DNA of 64,000 bases from Variovorax sp. V213. Its GTDB lineage: Bacteria; Pseudomonadota; Gammaproteobacteria; Burkholderiales; Burkholderiaceae_C. The notes beneath the pieces are model-generated. The model worked only from the letters and a program-made list of their open reading frames with translations. It ran no database searches and was not told the origin of the DNA. Positions 26,097-35,111 of this stretch are shown piece after piece. The translations under genes and the position numbers were made by a program. Numbering within the stretch: the first letter of the stretch is position 1; every line of letters begins with the position of its first letter. The stretch covers positions 744,001 through 808,000 of the forward strand of contig NZ_AP028665.1 of assembly GCF_041154455.1 (NCBI RefSeq), in the 5' to 3' direction.

Positions 26097-27865
26097 CCTC
26101 ACGACAAGCGCGCGCAGCGGCGGCGGCAGTGGCCGGCCTGATCGCGCTTCCCTATGCGGGCGTTGCCGATTTTTACCTTTCGTACCTCTATGTCGTCTTC
26201 TTCTGGATCGCGCTGGCCACCAGCTGGGGCATCCTGAGCGGCTACTCGGGCTACTGGAGTTTCGGCCACGCAGCGTTCTTCGGTACCGGGGCCTATACGA
26301 CGGCCACGCTGGCCGGCAAATGGGGCGTGCCCTTTCTGCTGACCGTTCCCGCGGCGGCGGCGATCGCGGCGGCGCTCGCGCTCGGCATCGGGTGGGTGGT
26401 GTTTCGCATCAACACCCTGCGAGCCGAGTTCTTCGCGCTGCTGACGCTCTCCGTGACCTACGTGCTGGCGGCCGTCATCTCCAACACGCCGCTCGACGGC
26501 GGCGGCGGGGTCTACCTGAGCAATGTCTCCATTCCGCAGTTCGGCACCACGGTGCCGGGGGCCATCTACCTCCTGGGACTTGCGCTGGCGTTCACCGCGC
26601 TCGCGGTCTCGCGCCGGATACTCCGCTCGCGCCTGGGGGCCGGCTTGCTGGCCATCCATGACGACGAGGACGTGGCGGAGGTCAAGGGCGTACCCACCCT
26701 GCACTACAAGCTCGTCGCCTTCGCCATCTCTTCGGCAATTGCCGGCGCGGCGGGCGCGATCCAGGCCGCCTACGTGGGCTACGTCACCGTGGGGGAGACC
26801 TTCTCGATCACAGTGCCGCTGTACGTCGTGCTCATGAGCATCCTCGGTGGCGCCCGCCATTGGGCGGGGCCGGCCATCGGCGCCACCTTGATCACCGTGG
26901 CGCTGAGCCTCTTCGTCGGCGGTGGGCATGCCGAGCTCGGCCGTGCCGGTGTGGCGCTCGCACTCGTGGTCGTGATCCTGGTTCTTCCCGAGGGCATCGC
27001 ACCCAGCCTGTTCCGCCGCTTCGCTCGAGGCAAGAACGCTGCGCCCGAATCTGCATCGGCACCTGCGACCGCGAGCGAACCGGGCAACGTCGTCGTGATG
27101 AAGCCGCCGGCCGTCCATGCCGCCACGACCGCAAGGCCTTTGCTGACGTGCCGCGCGGTCGTGAAATCCTTCGGCGGCATCCGGGCGCTGCAAGGCGTCG
27201 ATCTGCAGGTCGAGGAAGGCGAGATACTCGCGCTCGTCGGGCCCAACGGCTCCGGCAAGTCGACCTTGATCAACATGATCAGCGGGCACTTTCCGCTCAG
27301 CTCCGGCAGCATCGAGCTGCAAGGCGTGTCCATCGATGGCCTGGCGCCGCACGAGGTTGCGCGCCGCGGCATTGCGCGCACCTACCAGATCCCGCGCCTT
27401 TTCAATCACCTGACGGTGCTGGAGAACGTGCGGCTGTGCGCCTTCTTCGGTGGCGCACCGGACGCGGCCGGCGAGAGCCCCGATGAACTGGCCCGTCGCT
27501 GGCTCGCCTTCACAGGTCTCGAAGCCAAGGCCGACGTCCTGCCGCCCGCACTCAACCTGCATGAGCGCAAGTTCGTCGAACTTGCGCGCGCCCTGGCAGC
27601 GCGGCCGCGCCTGCTGTTGCTGGACGAGGTGCTTTGCGGATTGACCCCGACCGAAGTCGACCACGCCATCGCAATGATCCGCAAGATCAGGGCGGGCGGC
27701 ACCACCATCGTCTTCGTCGAGCACCTGATGCGCGCCGTGGTCGCGCTCGCCGATCGCATCGCAGTGCTCGACCAGGGCACCTTGCTCGCACTCGGACTGC
27801 CCCGCGAAACGATGCAGGACCCCCGCGTCGTGGGCGCCTACCTGGGAACCGCCCATGCTGCTTGA
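26087..27865 (+). CDS. Fused LivM permease-LivG ATPase
   Basis: 592 residues. Residues about 1-310 form the LivM permease (GYSGYWSFGHAAFFGTGAY near 52-70). An Ala/Ser/Pro-rich linker spans 316-350, and 352-590 is the LivG ATPase with Walker A GPNGSGKS (385-392) and Walker B LLLLDE (509-514). The signature site reads LNLHERKF (489-496), without the LSGGQ core. The partner LivF has a normal LSGGQ-like site, so the transporter may have one canonical and one degenerate ATP site. ATG 26087 overlaps livH; the upstream frame extension is not real. Confidence 0.92.
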   Translation: MALTSRQARAAAAAVAGLIALPYAGVADFYLSYLYVVFFWIALATSWGILSGYSGYWSFGHAAFFGTGAYTTATLAGKWGVPFLLTVPAAAAIAAALALGIGWVVFRINTLRAEFFALLTLSVTYVLAAVISNTPLDGGGGVYLSNVSIPQFGTTVPGAIYLLGLALAFTALAVSRRILRSRLGAGLLAIHDDEDVAEVKGVPTLHYKLVAFAISSAIAGAAGAIQAAYVGYVTVGETFSITVPLYVVLMSILGGARHWAGPAIGATLITVALSLFVGGGHAELGRAGVALALVVVILVLPEGIAPSLFRRFARGKNAAPESASAPATASEPGNVVVMKPPAVHAATTARPLLTCRAVVKSFGGIRALQGVDLQVEEGEILALVGPNGSGKSTLINMISGHFPLSSGSIELQGVSIDGLAPHEVARRGIARTYQIPRLFNHLTVLENVRLCAFFGGAPDAAGESPDELARRWLAFTGLEAKADVLPPALNLHERKFVELARALAARPRLLLLDEVLCGLTPTEVDHAIAMIRKIRAGGTTIVFVEHLMRAVVALADRIAVLDQGTLLALGLPRETMQDPRVVGAYLGTAHAA

Positions 27866-28562
27866 AGTACGAAACCTCCATGTCTCCCATGGCGACGCGC
27901 CCGCGCTCTGGGATGCATCGCTCGACGTTGCCGCGGGACAGATCGTGGCCGTGGTCGGGCCCAATGGCGCGGGCAAGAGCACGCTGATCAACACCATCGC
28001 CGGCATCCTGCGCACGCGAAAGGGCGAGATCCGGATCGACGGCACCGACATCGCGAAGGTCCAGAGCCATCGCGTGTGCGAGCACGGCATCGCCATCGTT
28101 CCGGAAGGACGGCGCCTGTTCACGCACATGACCGTGCTCGAGAACCTCGAACTCGGCAGCTGGCGCGCCGACGCGCGGGCCTCGGGAGAAGGCTCGCTCG
28201 AAAGGGTGTTCTCGCTCTTTCCGATCCTCGGCGAACGCCGCCATCAGATCGCCGGCTCGATGTCGGGCGGGCAGCAGCAGATGGTGGCGATCGGCCGCGC
28301 GCTGATGGCACGTCCGCGGCTGCTCTTGATGGACGAACCCTCGCTCGGCCTTTCGCCGGCCGTGGTCGAGGACATGTTCCGGATCATCCGGACGATCAAC
28401 GAGCGCGGCGTGGCCGTGCTGCTGGTCGAGCAGAACATCCACAAGGCGCTCGAGATGGCGCACCACGCCTATGTCATCGAGCAAGGCCGCATCGTGGCTT
28501 CGGGAAAGCAGGACACGCTACTCGGGAACCCTCGCATCCGGGAGGCTTATCTTGGCGTCTGA
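27855..28562 (+). CDS. LIV-type ABC transporter ATP-binding protein (LivF-like)
   Basis: 235 residues. Walker A GPNGAGKST (35-43), signature MSGGQQQ, Walker B RLLLMDEPSLGLSP and switch His in LLVEQN. It overlaps the fusion gene by 11 nt and is followed by the cupin gene, whose TTG start lies inside its last codons. Together with LivH and the LivM-LivG fusion it completes the membrane machinery. The matching binding protein is downstream at 32740 and is frameshifted. Confidence 0.93.
   Translation: MLLEVRNLHVSHGDAPALWDASLDVAAGQIVAVVGPNGAGKSTLINTIAGILRTRKGEIRIDGTDIAKVQSHRVCEHGIAIVPEGRRLFTHMTVLENLELGSWRADARASGEGSLERVFSLFPILGERRHQIAGSMSGGQQQMVAIGRALMARPRLLLMDEPSLGLSPAVVEDMFRIIRTINERGVAVLLVEQNIHKALEMAHHAYVIEQGRIVASGKQDTLLGNPRIREAYLGV
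28540..28554 (+). promoter_or_regulatory. Shine-Dalgarno GGGAGG fixing a TTG start
   Basis: GGGAGG at 28540-28545 stands 6 nt before TTG 28552, inside the end of the livF-like gene. No ATG or GTG of the same frame is nearby that leaves the cupin domain whole without reading far back into livF. Confidence 0.65.
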
Positions 28563-29163
28563 ACTCTCATCGGGCGAGGGCGCACCGCTCGCCATCCGCC
28601 GCGTCGTCACCGGCCACGACAGGACGGGCGCATCCGAGGTGGCGCTCGACACCCGCGTGCCGCGTTCCCACGTCTTCCAGCACGTTCCGGGCATGGTGTC
28701 GCGCCTGGTGTGGGCGAGCGCGCCGGTGCCCACTCTGCCCTTCGACGGCCTTGATCCGACACCCTCCGTTGCCAACATCGTTCCCGCGGCGGGTGCCACG
28801 CGCTTCCTGATAGTCACGTTTCCGCCCGACAGCGTGTTTGTGGCGCGCGGCTTCGATCCGGCCGCTGCGGCCGCGGAAAACCTCGCAGTCAGCCCAGGCT
28901 TGGCCGAGTGCTTCGAGCCCGATGGCATGCATGCGACACCGACCGTGGACTACGCCGTCGTGCTCGACGGCGAGATCTGGATCGAGCTCGACGAGGGGCG
29001 TTCCACGCATCTTCGGCGCCATGACGTGGTGGTGCAGCACGGCACCCGCCACGCATGGCGCAACAAGAGCGAGCGTCCGGCGACGCTCGCCTTCGTGCTG
29101 ATCGGCGCTTCGGCCGCGGCACGCAACGACACGCCATTCGACACAGGAAACACCCATGACTGA
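28552..29163 (+). CDS. Cupin-domain protein
   Basis: About 203 residues from TTG 28552. The C-terminal half is a cupin: YAVVLDGEIWIELDEG (first motif, conserved Glu/Gly) and RRHDVVVQHGTRHAWRN (second motif, with His residues for a metal). The N-terminal half (about 1-120) is related to bacterial cupins found beside aromatic and uronate genes but has no motif I can name. It may be an isomerase, a decarboxylase or a sensor. It overlaps livF and the enolase paralog (8 nt), so it is firmly in the operon. Confidence 0.8.
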   Translation: MASELSSGEGAPLAIRRVVTGHDRTGASEVALDTRVPRSHVFQHVPGMVSRLVWASAPVPTLPFDGLDPTPSVANIVPAAGATRFLIVTFPPDSVFVARGFDPAAAAAENLAVSPGLAECFEPDGMHATPTVDYAVVLDGEIWIELDEGRSTHLRRHDVVVQHGTRHAWRNKSERPATLAFVLIGASAAARNDTPFDTGNTHD

Positions 29164-30448
29164 CACAAGGATCACGCGGCTTCACGGGCGGCGCGTGTGG
29201 GATTCACGCGGACGGCCGACGGTGGAGGCCGAGGTCACTCTGGCCTGCGGCACCGTGGCGCGCGCCATTGCGCCCGCCGGTGCCTCCACCGGCAGCGGCG
29301 AGGCGCTCGAGCTGCGCGACGGCGGCACACGCTTCGGCGGGCTGGATGTCGCGAAGGCACTGGGCTCGATGCGCGAGATCGCGTCGTCGCTCGAGGGGCT
29401 CGATGCACGCGACCAGGTCGGAATCGATGCGCGCCTGGTGGCGCTCGACGGCACGCCCAACCGCAGCCGCCTGGGGGGCAACGCGATCGTGGCCGCATCG
29501 ATGGCGGTGCTGCACGCCGCGGCGTCCGCGGCGGGGCAACCCCTGTGGCGCCATCTCGCCGGCGAGCGGCCGGTGCGCATGCCGCTGCCCGAAGTGCAGA
29601 TCTTCGGCGGCGGCGCGCATGCCGCGCGGCGCGTCGATGTGCAGGACTTCATGGTGATGTGTCCGGCCGCCGGCAGCTTCAGCGAGGCGCTCGAATGGAC
29701 CGCGGAGATCTATCTCGCCGCCGGCGCATTGATGAAGAAGCAAGGCAAGCTTCAAGGGGTTGCCGACGAGGGCGGCTACTGGCCGGCCTTCGATTCGAAC
29801 GAACAGGCGCTGGACACGCTGATGCAGGCCATTGCCGATGCGGGCCTGCGCCCGGGCGAGCAGGTCGGCATCTCGCTCGACATCGCGGCCTCCGAATTCG
29901 GCCGTGACGGGCGCTACACGCTGGCGCTGGAAGACCGCAGCCTCGACACCGGCGAGATGAGCGCGATGCTCGGCCGTTGGCTCGACGCCTACCCGATCCT
30001 GTCGATCGAAGACCCGCTCGCCGAAGACGACGCGGCCGGCTTCCGGCAGTTCACCGCAGCCTACGGCGGCCGCTGCCAGGTGATTGGCGACGATTTTCTG
30101 GTGACCAACGCCGCGCGCGTGGCCGCTTCCGCAGCCGATGGCTGTACGAACGCGGTGCTGATCAAACCCAACCAGGCCGGCACCGTCAGTGAGACGCATG
30201 CGGCGCTCAAGGCCGGCAAGCAGGCGGGTTTTGGAACCATCGTTTCGGCGCGTTCGGGCGAGACCGAGGACGTGACCATCGCGCATCTCGCCGTCGGCTG
30301 GGACGCGGGCCAGCTCAAGGTCGGTTCGTTCTCCCGCTCGGAGCGCATGGCGAAGTGGAACGAGGTCCTGCGCATCGAGGAATCGCTGGGCCGCGACGCC
30401 GTGTTCAGCGGGTGGTCCGCATTGCCGTTTCGAAACCGCGCGCAATGA
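29156..30448 (+). CDS. Enolase paralog with altered substrate site
   Basis: 430 residues aligned end to end with glycolytic enolase. Kept: SRGRPTVE, loop GASTG (43-47), His155 in GGAHA, Glu205 in ADEGG, metal ligands Asp242, Glu285 and Asp312, catalytic Lys337, Arg366-Ser367 of the phosphate site and Lys388. Changed: the Glu of QEFM is Asp164, the His of SHRSGE is Ala365, and the Asn/Asp after GGEHA are Ala/Arg. The metal and general-base chemistry should work, but the ligand probably differs from 2-phosphoglycerate. It sits among catabolic genes with a kinase at 35108. A second housekeeping enolase would be expected elsewhere. Confidence 0.88.
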   Translation: MTDTRITRLHGRRVWDSRGRPTVEAEVTLACGTVARAIAPAGASTGSGEALELRDGGTRFGGLDVAKALGSMREIASSLEGLDARDQVGIDARLVALDGTPNRSRLGGNAIVAASMAVLHAAASAAGQPLWRHLAGERPVRMPLPEVQIFGGGAHAARRVDVQDFMVMCPAAGSFSEALEWTAEIYLAAGALMKKQGKLQGVADEGGYWPAFDSNEQALDTLMQAIADAGLRPGEQVGISLDIAASEFGRDGRYTLALEDRSLDTGEMSAMLGRWLDAYPILSIEDPLAEDDAAGFRQFTAAYGGRCQVIGDDFLVTNAARVAASAADGCTNAVLIKPNQAGTVSETHAALKAGKQAGFGTIVSARSGETEDVTIAHLAVGWDAGQLKVGSFSRSERMAKWNEVLRIEESLGRDAVFSGWSALPFRNRAQ

Positions 30449-30485
30449 ACGCCGCCCGTCACACCCCCCAAGGAAAGTCATCCCC

Positions 30486-31073
30486 ATGAATATGATCAGG
30501 CTGGCAGGCATTTCAGGAAGTCTGCGAAAAGCATCCAGCAACACGGCCATTCTGCGCACGCTCCAGGCATCGCTGCCAGCGGGCGTGGAGATGGCGCTGC
30601 TGCCCCTCGACGGCATTCCCTCGTACAACCAGGATCTCGATGGGCCCGGGCTTCCGGATGCCGTGCGGGAGTTGAAGGCGACGATCGACTCGAGCGACGG
30701 CGTCGTGCTGTGCACTCCCGAATACAACTTCGGAATGCCCGGCGTCCTGAAGAACGCACTCGACTGGGCGTCGCGGCCGGCGTTCGCCTCTCCGCTGAAG
30801 GGCAAGCCGGTGCTGGTGATGACCAGCTCGCCGGCATTCACCGGCGGCGTGCGCGCGCAAGCCCAGTTGCGCGACACGCTCGGCGGCACCTTGTCGCGCG
30901 TGATCTCCAGGCCCCAGGTCGTCATCGCGGGCGTCAACGCAAAGATCGAAGACGGGCGGCTGGCAGACGCCGCGAGCCTGGCCTTCGCGCTCGAAGCCAT
31001 CAATGACCTGATCGCCGAGATCGGTTTGCTTCGCGCGGCCCGAACTCCGGCGGCGCAGCCAGCCCACGGCTGA
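30486..31073 (+). CDS. NADPH-dependent FMN reductase family protein
   Basis: 195-residue flavodoxin-like protein. The phosphate-binding loop is GISGSLRKASSNTA (8-21), and CTPEYNFGMPGVLKNALDW (about 76-94) is the family signature. It probably binds FMN and reduces a quinone, azo compound or FMN for a partner; no monooxygenase lies nearby. In a ring-cleavage cluster a quinone reductase role is reasonable but unproven. It starts 37 nt after the enolase paralog. Confidence 0.9.
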   Translation: MNMIRLAGISGSLRKASSNTAILRTLQASLPAGVEMALLPLDGIPSYNQDLDGPGLPDAVRELKATIDSSDGVVLCTPEYNFGMPGVLKNALDWASRPAFASPLKGKPVLVMTSSPAFTGGVRAQAQLRDTLGGTLSRVISRPQVVIAGVNAKIEDGRLADAASLAFALEAINDLIAEIGLLRAARTPAAQPAHG

Positions 31074-31119
31074 GCGGCAAGTCCTTTCCCCCTCAATCCA
31101 ACCCTCCGCGAGGTTCCTC

Positions 31120-32127
31120 ATGCTGCCCGCCGTCAATCTTCGTCCGCCGTTCAACATCACGCGTGCCAGTCACGTCGTCCTCCATGTCGCCGATCTCGCA
31201 AGGAGCCGAGACTTCTACGTCAACATCGTCGGGCTCGTCATCTCGCAGGAGGGCGAAGGCGTCTGCTACCTGCGCGGGCTGGCCGAAGCCTGCCACCACA
31301 GCCTGGTGCTGGTGCAGTCGCAGGCCGGCGAACAGACCTGCAAGCGAATCGGCTTTCGCGTCTTCTTCGAGGAAGACCTGGACAGTGCCTACGCGTTCTT
31401 CAAGGCCGAGGGCCTCGCTGCCGAATGGGTCGATGTTCCGCATCAGGGGCGCACGCTTCACGTGGAGGACCCGATCGGCACCAGGATCGAACTCTGCGCG
31501 CAGATGGAGACGCTGCCGCGCATGTACCTGAAGGTCGAGAGCTTCACCGGTGCGCATGCGCAGCGCCTCGACCACTATCAGCTGCTGGCACCGGACACCT
31601 ACGCGCTGTGCGAGTTCTACAGCAAGCTGGGCTTTCGCAACTCCGAATACATCGCCCATGGGGACAAGCTGCTGGGTGCATTCATGTACCGCAAGGGCAC
31701 CTGCCTGGACCTGGCCATCGTCCAGGGCCAGGGGCCCCGCCTGCACCACTTCGCCTACACCGTCTCTGAGTCGCACAACATCTTTACCGCCTGCGACCTG
31801 GCGGGCAACTACGGCTACGCCGCTTCGGTCGAGCGCGGCCCGGGCCGCCACGGACCGGGCGGGATGCTGTTCGTCTATCTGCGCGATCCGGACGGCCATC
31901 GCGTGGAACTCTTCAACAGCCACTACCAGACCATCGACATCGAGATCGAACCCGTCAGGTGGGAGGCAGCCTCGCTGAGCACCAATGTGCGCTGGGGGAT
32001 TCCTGCCCCCGCCCGCTGGTACTTCGAAGCCACCGCCTTCGCCGGCGCCGCGCTCATCGAGCCGGCCGAGAAACCCAATCCCCAAACGCTGGAGAGCTAC
32101 GCGCTGGCGCTCTCCATGCAGAAATAA
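31120..32127 (+). CDS. Extradiol (type I) ring-cleavage dioxygenase, homoprotocatechuate 2,3-dioxygenase-like
   Basis: 335 residues with two VOC modules. The metal ligands are His152 (LDHYQ), His210 (HHFAY) and Glu263 (GHRVELF), close to the 155/214/267 triad of Brevibacterium-type homoprotocatechuate 2,3-dioxygenase. The tail after 265 (HYQTID..) also follows that enzyme. It should cleave a catechol-type ring with O2 and Fe(II) or Mn(II). No other hpa genes are in the cluster, so the substrate may be a different catechol. The C-terminal extension is about 30 residues longer than in catechol 2,3-dioxygenase. Confidence 0.9.
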   Translation: MLPAVNLRPPFNITRASHVVLHVADLARSRDFYVNIVGLVISQEGEGVCYLRGLAEACHHSLVLVQSQAGEQTCKRIGFRVFFEEDLDSAYAFFKAEGLAAEWVDVPHQGRTLHVEDPIGTRIELCAQMETLPRMYLKVESFTGAHAQRLDHYQLLAPDTYALCEFYSKLGFRNSEYIAHGDKLLGAFMYRKGTCLDLAIVQGQGPRLHHFAYTVSESHNIFTACDLAGNYGYAASVERGPGRHGPGGMLFVYLRDPDGHRVELFNSHYQTIDIEIEPVRWEAASLSTNVRWGIPAPARWYFEATAFAGAALIEPAEKPNPQTLESYALALSMQK

Positions 32128-32147
32128 AGACGAGAAAGGTCAACGCC

Positions 32148-32678
32148 ATGGCACGAGTCAGATATCTCCAACGTTCGGACACCGACGCCGATCAAGCCCT
32201 GTTCGACAGGCTGGAACGTGAGCGCAAGGTGCCCACTGCCAACATCTTCAGTGCGCTGGCGAACGCGCCGCAGGCGCTGGACGGATTCATCTCCTATGCC
32301 AACACGCTGCGCGGCTCCAAGCTGCGCCCGAAGCTGCGCGAGCTGGCGATCCTCACCGTGGGCCACTGCACTGGGTCGGCCTACGAGATCGCGCATCACC
32401 AGTCGCATGGCCTCAAGGCGGGCATCAGCGCGGAACAGCTCAAGGCCGTGCCCGACTTCGAAAGCTCTGCGCTCTTCGACGACGAGGAGCGCGCCGTGAT
32501 GGCGCTGGCGCGCGAGTCGACGCTGAAGGTCGACGTGAGCGAACCCACCTGGCGCAAGGCGGCCGCCTTCCTGTCCGAGCGCGAACTGGTCGAGCTGGTG
32601 CTCACGATCGGTTGGTACAACTCCGGCGTTCGCATCATGGGTGCTCTTGCCATCGAGCTCGAAGACGGATACCGCTAA
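32148..32678 (+). CDS. Carboxymuconolactone decarboxylase-like (AhpD family) protein
   Basis: 176 residues from ATG 32148, 20 nt after the dioxygenase. The all-helical CMD fold is visible: LRPKLRELAILTVGHCTGSAYEIAHHQ (family core; Cys and two His in order) and ELVELVLTIGWYN. It lacks the CxxC of AhpD peroxidases, so a decarboxylase- or lactonase-type role is more likely than peroxidase activity. Members occur in many ring-cleavage clusters without a proven reaction. Confidence 0.88.
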   Translation: MARVRYLQRSDTDADQALFDRLERERKVPTANIFSALANAPQALDGFISYANTLRGSKLRPKLRELAILTVGHCTGSAYEIAHHQSHGLKAGISAEQLKAVPDFESSALFDDEERAVMALARESTLKVDVSEPTWRKAAAFLSERELVELVLTIGWYNSGVRIMGALAIELEDGYR

Positions 32679-32739
32679 CAGCCGCCGCACGCCCGGCCGG
32701 CGCCGTCCGGCCGGTCTTCCGAAATTCCAGGAGACAACG

Positions 32740-33962
32740 ATGAGCATCACCAGATTTCAACAACAGCGCCGAACCCTTCTTGCCGCGGCCGGCACACTGA
32801 TGCTGGCCTATGGCTTGCCCGTGCATGCACAAGGTGGAGGCGGCGCAGAGCCGATCCGGGTGGGCGGCACGCTGCCCCTCACCGGGCCCCTTGCACCGGT
32901 CGGCGGCATCCACAAGGTTGCGGCCGAGGTGTTCGTCGATGCGCTGAACAAGCGCGGCGGACTGCTGGGCCGCAAGGTGGAGCTCATGCTGCTGGACGAC
33001 CAGTCGCAGCCGGGCAATGCACGCACCTTGTACGAACGCCTCATCACGCGGGAAAAGGTCGACCTGTTGATGGGGCCCTATGGCACCAGCTCGATCATCG
33101 CGGCGATGGGCGTGGCGCAGCGCTTCAACAAGCTGTTCATCCAGAGCAGCCTCGGCGACCCGAGCCTGGCGCCTTATGAGATGCAGTTTCCGGCGCTCCC
33201 GCTGGGGCCGGAGCCGCGCCTGGCCGATACCGAGGTGCTGCTCGACGCCTATGCCAGCACCACCACGCCGCCGAGACCATCGCCTTCGTCACCAGCAAGT
33301 TTCCCTCGGCGCTCGACCTGGCCAAGGGCGGGCAGGAGATCGCGGCCAGGCGAGGCCTGAAGACCGTGCTGTCGCTCGAGTACGAGTTCGGAACGCGCGA
33401 CTTCGGCGGCATTGCCGCGCGCATCAAGGATGCCGCGCCGGACCTGCTGTGGTCAGGTGCGGTCGGCCTCGAAGCGGGCCAGCTGCTCGATGCCATGAAG
33501 CGCATCGACTACCAGCCCGCGCGCCAGTTTCACCTGTTTCCCGCGCCAGGGCCGACCGTGTCGAATCCGCAGGCGGGCGGCCTGACCACGCTCACGTGGT
33601 TCGAGGACCACGCGCCTTTCACGCAGAACGCGGGCGCGGCCGAGTTCGTTGCTGCCTACAACGAGCGTGTGAAGGCCGCGGGCCTCGCGTGGCCGCACGT
33701 CGACTACCAGGCCGCGGCGGAGTTCGCGGCCTGGCAGATCCTGGAAGCCGCGGTCAAGGGCGTCGGCCGCCTCGACGACAAGGCCATGGCTGCATGGCTG
33801 CGCGCCAATCCGGTCGACACCGTGCTGGGCACGCGCCGCTTCGACGGCAAGTTCAACAGCGGCGCGGCCGACACCAAGATCAAGCAGGCACAGAACGGCA
33901 AGTGGGTCACCGTGTGGCCGCCCAAGTTTCGCCCCTCGGGTGCGGCATTCGTCGCCCCTTGA
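32740..33962 (+). pseudogene. LIV-type periplasmic binding protein, single-base frameshift near 33272
   Basis: The N-terminal half starts at ATG 32740 with a Sec/Tat-like signal (RRTLLAAAG.. to VHAQ) and the type I binding-protein opening VGGTLPLTGPLAPVGG. At CCGCCGAG (33268-33275) the frame is lost. Inserting one base after 33272 restores PPETIAFVTSKFPS and the rest to the stop at 33962, giving about 407 residues. This is the only binding protein for the LivHMGF-like system in the window. It is either a real mutation that disables uptake or a sequencing error. Confidence 0.88.
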
Positions 33963-33983
33963 GTTTTTCAAAAAGAGGTTTTC

Positions 33984-35111
33984 ATGAGCAGAACAATGAC
34001 CGCAGCCCGGCTGCACGCGCTCGGCACGCCGATGTCGCTCGACACGATCCCGATTCCCAAACCCCGCCCCACCGACCTGCTGGTGAAGGTGATGGCATGC
34101 GGCATCGTCCCCAACATGGCCAATGTCATCAACAACTGGCCGACCTGGTTTCCGCACCAGCCCTTGCCGCGCTTCCCGGCCATCTTCGGGCTGGACGCCG
34201 TGGGTGTCGTCGAAGAGGTCGGCGAGGCCGTGATCAATGCCAGGCCCGGGGACCGCGTGTACGTGAGCCCGCTGCGCTCCTGTGGCTCCTGCAGCGCATG
34301 CCGTGCCGGCCAGCGCAGCCATTGCCGCTACTTCACGTTGAACGGCTACTTCAGCACGAGCCGCGACGGCCAGCGCATCTTCGACCTGTATCCGTACGGC
34401 GGCTTCAGCCAGTACATGACGGCGCCGGAGTACGCGATCGTCAACCTGCCGGACAACCTGAGCTTCGAGCAAGCGGGGCGCTTCGGCTATCTGGGCACCT
34501 CCTACGGCGCCTTGAAGAACGCGGGCGCCGGCCCCGGCCAGGTCGCGCTGATCGACGGCATCACGGGCACGCTGGGCGTCGCAGCCACGATGCTGGGCTT
34601 GGCCATGGGCCTGTCGCAGATCCTCGGCACCGGGCGCGACGAACGGCTGCTCGCCAGGATCAAGGCGCTGGCACCCGACCGCATCCAGGTGATGCGGCTC
34701 GGCGAGGGCTCCACCGGCGAATGGGCCAAGTCCCTCACGGGCGGGGAGGGTGCCGACTTCGCCATCAGCGCGTTGGGCGCGAAGGCGCCCGCGGCCACCA
34801 TGCTCGACTCGATGAAGGGTGTGCGCCGCGGCGGCAAGGTGGTCAATGTGGGCGGCGTGGCGGAAGACCTGCCGATCGACGTGAAGTGGTTGATGGACGA
34901 GCAGATCCAGTTGATCGGGTCGAACTGGTTCACCACGGCACAGGGCCAGGAGATGGCCGAGATGGTTCGCACCGGCACGCTGGACCTGTCGTACCTGGAG
35001 CATCGCGCCTTCCCGCTCTCGCGCGTGAACGAGGCGATCTCCGGGCTGAAGGACCGCGACGGAGGTTTCAGCAACTACGTCGTGCTGCCCCAGGCAGTGG
35101 ACGCGGCGTGA
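33984..35111 (+). CDS. Zinc-type alcohol dehydrogenase with incomplete catalytic zinc site
   Basis: 375-residue MDR enzyme. The structural zinc lobe has Cys100, 103, 106 and 114. Of the catalytic zinc ligands Cys39 remains, but the GHE motif is GLD (69-71), so the His is lost and the Glu is Asp. The nucleotide-binding loop is GITGTLGVAA. It may use a different metal ligand, or act as a zinc-free reductase. It is tightly coupled to the kinase gene (GTGA overlap) and follows the binding protein by 21 nt. Confidence 0.87.
   Translation: MSRTMTAARLHALGTPMSLDTIPIPKPRPTDLLVKVMACGIVPNMANVINNWPTWFPHQPLPRFPAIFGLDAVGVVEEVGEAVINARPGDRVYVSPLRSCGSCSACRAGQRSHCRYFTLNGYFSTSRDGQRIFDLYPYGGFSQYMTAPEYAIVNLPDNLSFEQAGRFGYLGTSYGALKNAGAGPGQVALIDGITGTLGVAATMLGLAMGLSQILGTGRDERLLARIKALAPDRIQVMRLGEGSTGEWAKSLTGGEGADFAISALGAKAPAATMLDSMKGVRRGGKVVNVGGVAEDLPIDVKWLMDEQIQLIGSNWFTTAQGQEMAEMVRTGTLDLSYLEHRAFPLSRVNEAISGLKDRDGGFSNYVVLPQAVDAA

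Noticed and set aside
33080..35107. Upstream part of the long frame that ends in the APH-like kinase
   Set aside because: It is an out-of-frame reading of the binding protein and the alcohol dehydrogenase; the kinase begins at GTG 35108.
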